Shown piece by piece: positions 63,008 to 64,000 of a stretch of DNA of 64,000 bases. Below the pieces are notes generated by a model, which made no database searches, had not been told where the DNA came from, and was given only the letters and a program-made list of their open reading frames with translations. Source of the DNA: Lycorma delicatula. Taxonomy: Eukaryota > Arthropoda > Insecta > Hemiptera > Fulgoridae. The translations under genes and the position numbers were made by a program. The stretch lies in contig NC_134460.1 of assembly GCF_047948215.1 (NCBI RefSeq), positions 15,683,501 through 15,747,500 of the forward strand, given 5' to 3'. How positions within the stretch are numbered: the stretch's first letter is position 1; each line of letters opens with the position of its first letter.

Positions 63008-64000
63008 AACTAGAATTTTATACAGAAGAATTGAGAGGAGAGTGGAAGAAGTGTTAGGAGAAGACCAATTTGGTTTCAGGAAAAGTATAGGGACAAGGGA
63101 AGCAATTTTAGGCCTCAGATTAATAGTAGAAGGAAAGATTAAAGAAAAACAAACCAACATACTTGGCGTTTATAGACCTAGAAAAGGCTTTCGATAACGT
63201 AGACTGGAATAAAATGTTCAGCATTTTAAAAAAATTGGGTTCAAATACAGAGATAGAAGAACAATTGCTAACATGTACAGGAACCAAACAGCAACAATAA
63301 CAATTGAAGAACATAAGAAAGAAGCCCTAATAAGAAAGGGAGTCCGACAAGGATGTTCCCTATCTCCGTTACTTTTTAATCTTTACATGGAACTAACAGT
63401 TAATGATGTTAAAGAACAATTTAGATTCGGAGTAACAGTACAAGGTGAAAAGATAAAGATGCTACGACTTGCTGATGATATAGTAATTCTAGCCGAGAGT
63501 AAAAAGGATTTAGAAGAAACAATGAACGGCATAGATGAAGTCCTACGCAAGAACTATCGCATGAAAATAAACAAGAACAAAACAAAAGTAATGAAATGTA
63601 GTAGAAATAACAAAGATGAACCGCTGAATGTGAAAATAGGAGGAGAAAAGATTATGGAGGTAGAAGAATTTTGTTATTTGGGAAGTAAAATTACTAAAGA
63701 TGGACGAAGCAGGAGCGATATAAAATGCCGAATAGCACAGGCGAAACGAGCTTTCAGTAAGAAATATAATTTGTTTACATCAAAAATTAATTTAAATGTC
63801 AGGAAAAGATTTTTGAAAGTGTATGTTTGGAGTGTCGCTTTATATGGAGTGAAACTTGGACAATTGGAGTATCTGAGAAGAAAAGATTAGAAGCTTTTGA
63901 AATGTGGTGCTATAGGAGAATGTTAAAAATCAGACGGGTGGATAAAGTGACAAATGAAGAGGTATTGCGGCAAATAGATGAAGAAAGAAGCGTTTGGAAA
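63003..64000 (+). mobile_element. RTE-like LINE family 1, copy 9b (runs off the window)
   Basis: It starts at CTTAACTAGAATTTTATACA (ILTRILYRR) inside the A/T tract and continues past position 64000. Its left edge lies only about 93 bp from the tail of copy 9a, in the same orientation. Confidence 0.9.
63010..64000 (+). pseudogene. Reverse transcriptase, LINE family 1 copy 9b (partial)
   Basis: The frame is broken at 63135 by one extra base (GGAAAGATTAAAG), then shows the motif A region DLEKAFDNVDWNKMFSILKK, and carries the same TTAGGG to TTGGG deletion (63235) as copy 7. From 63273 it reads 205 residues: MYRNQTATITIEEHKKEALI, GVRQGCSLSPLLFNLYMELT, LRLADDIVILAES (FADD changed to LADD), MEVEEFCYLGSKITKDGRSR, VYVWSVALYG, then loses three or so bases in GSETW. 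The C-terminal part continues in another frame to the window edge. Confidence 0.85.

Overview
This window looks like transposon-saturated nuclear DNA from an arthropod, most likely an insect. The evidence is an AT-rich background, no operons or ribosome binding sites, tRNA-derived SINEs, and insect-type Tc1/mariner, hAT, Helitron, R1-clade, R2/RLE-clade and RTE-like elements. A hemipteran or orthopteroid host would fit, but no host gene is present to decide this. I recognise no confident host protein-coding gene, rRNA, functional tRNA or CRISPR array.

The dominant element is LINE family 1, an RTE-like non-LTR retrotransposon. It has about ten 5'-truncated copies on both strands: 2.5, 7.5-8.8, 11.3-11.9 (internally deleted), 20.2-21.6, 34.3-35.8, 37.2-37.6, 42.8-44.6, 55.4-57.0, 62.7-62.9 and 63.0 kb to the right edge. 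All end in the same motif plus poly(A), and several have clear target-site duplications (TSDs). The copies are very similar to one another, so the burst is recent, but every copy is broken. LINE family 2 has one long open RT reading frame (4.5-6.1 kb) and decayed copies at 23.2-25.2, 38.8 and 41.2 kb. Older fossils are family 3 (13.1-14.0 kb), family 4 (57.1-58.3 kb), family 5 (60.7-61.2 kb), a jockey-like scrap (58.9 kb), an RLE-bearing R2-like element (28.2-29.2 and 36.3 kb), and R1-clade pieces (24.1-25.0, 39.7-40.6 and 47.2-48.9 kb).

DNA transposons are three Tc1/mariner-superfamily pseudogene elements (3.0-4.3; 9.2-12.0 with long inverted repeats; 32.7-34.3 kb), a Buster-type hAT with an intact C-terminal transposase frame (25.4-26.9 kb), a Helitron with Rep/helicase remnants (45.2-49.0 kb), a 410-bp non-autonomous Helitron (49.9-50.3 kb) and a possible piggyBac end (51.4 kb).

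Nesting gives the relative order of events. An R1-clade element sits in the Helitron with an unusually long (about 90 bp) target duplication. Another R1-clade element splits a family-2 LINE. An internally deleted family-1 LINE sits in one long inverted repeat of a mariner. A GC-rich retroelement end sits in another mariner.

Less explained items are two related small-protein pseudogenes (29.5-30.7 kb), alternating mutually exclusive hairpins in a GC-rich patch (50.95-51.02 kb), a covarying 3' stem-loop shared by the two R1-clade elements, two SINE families sharing one 3' tail, and several long near-perfect palindromes.
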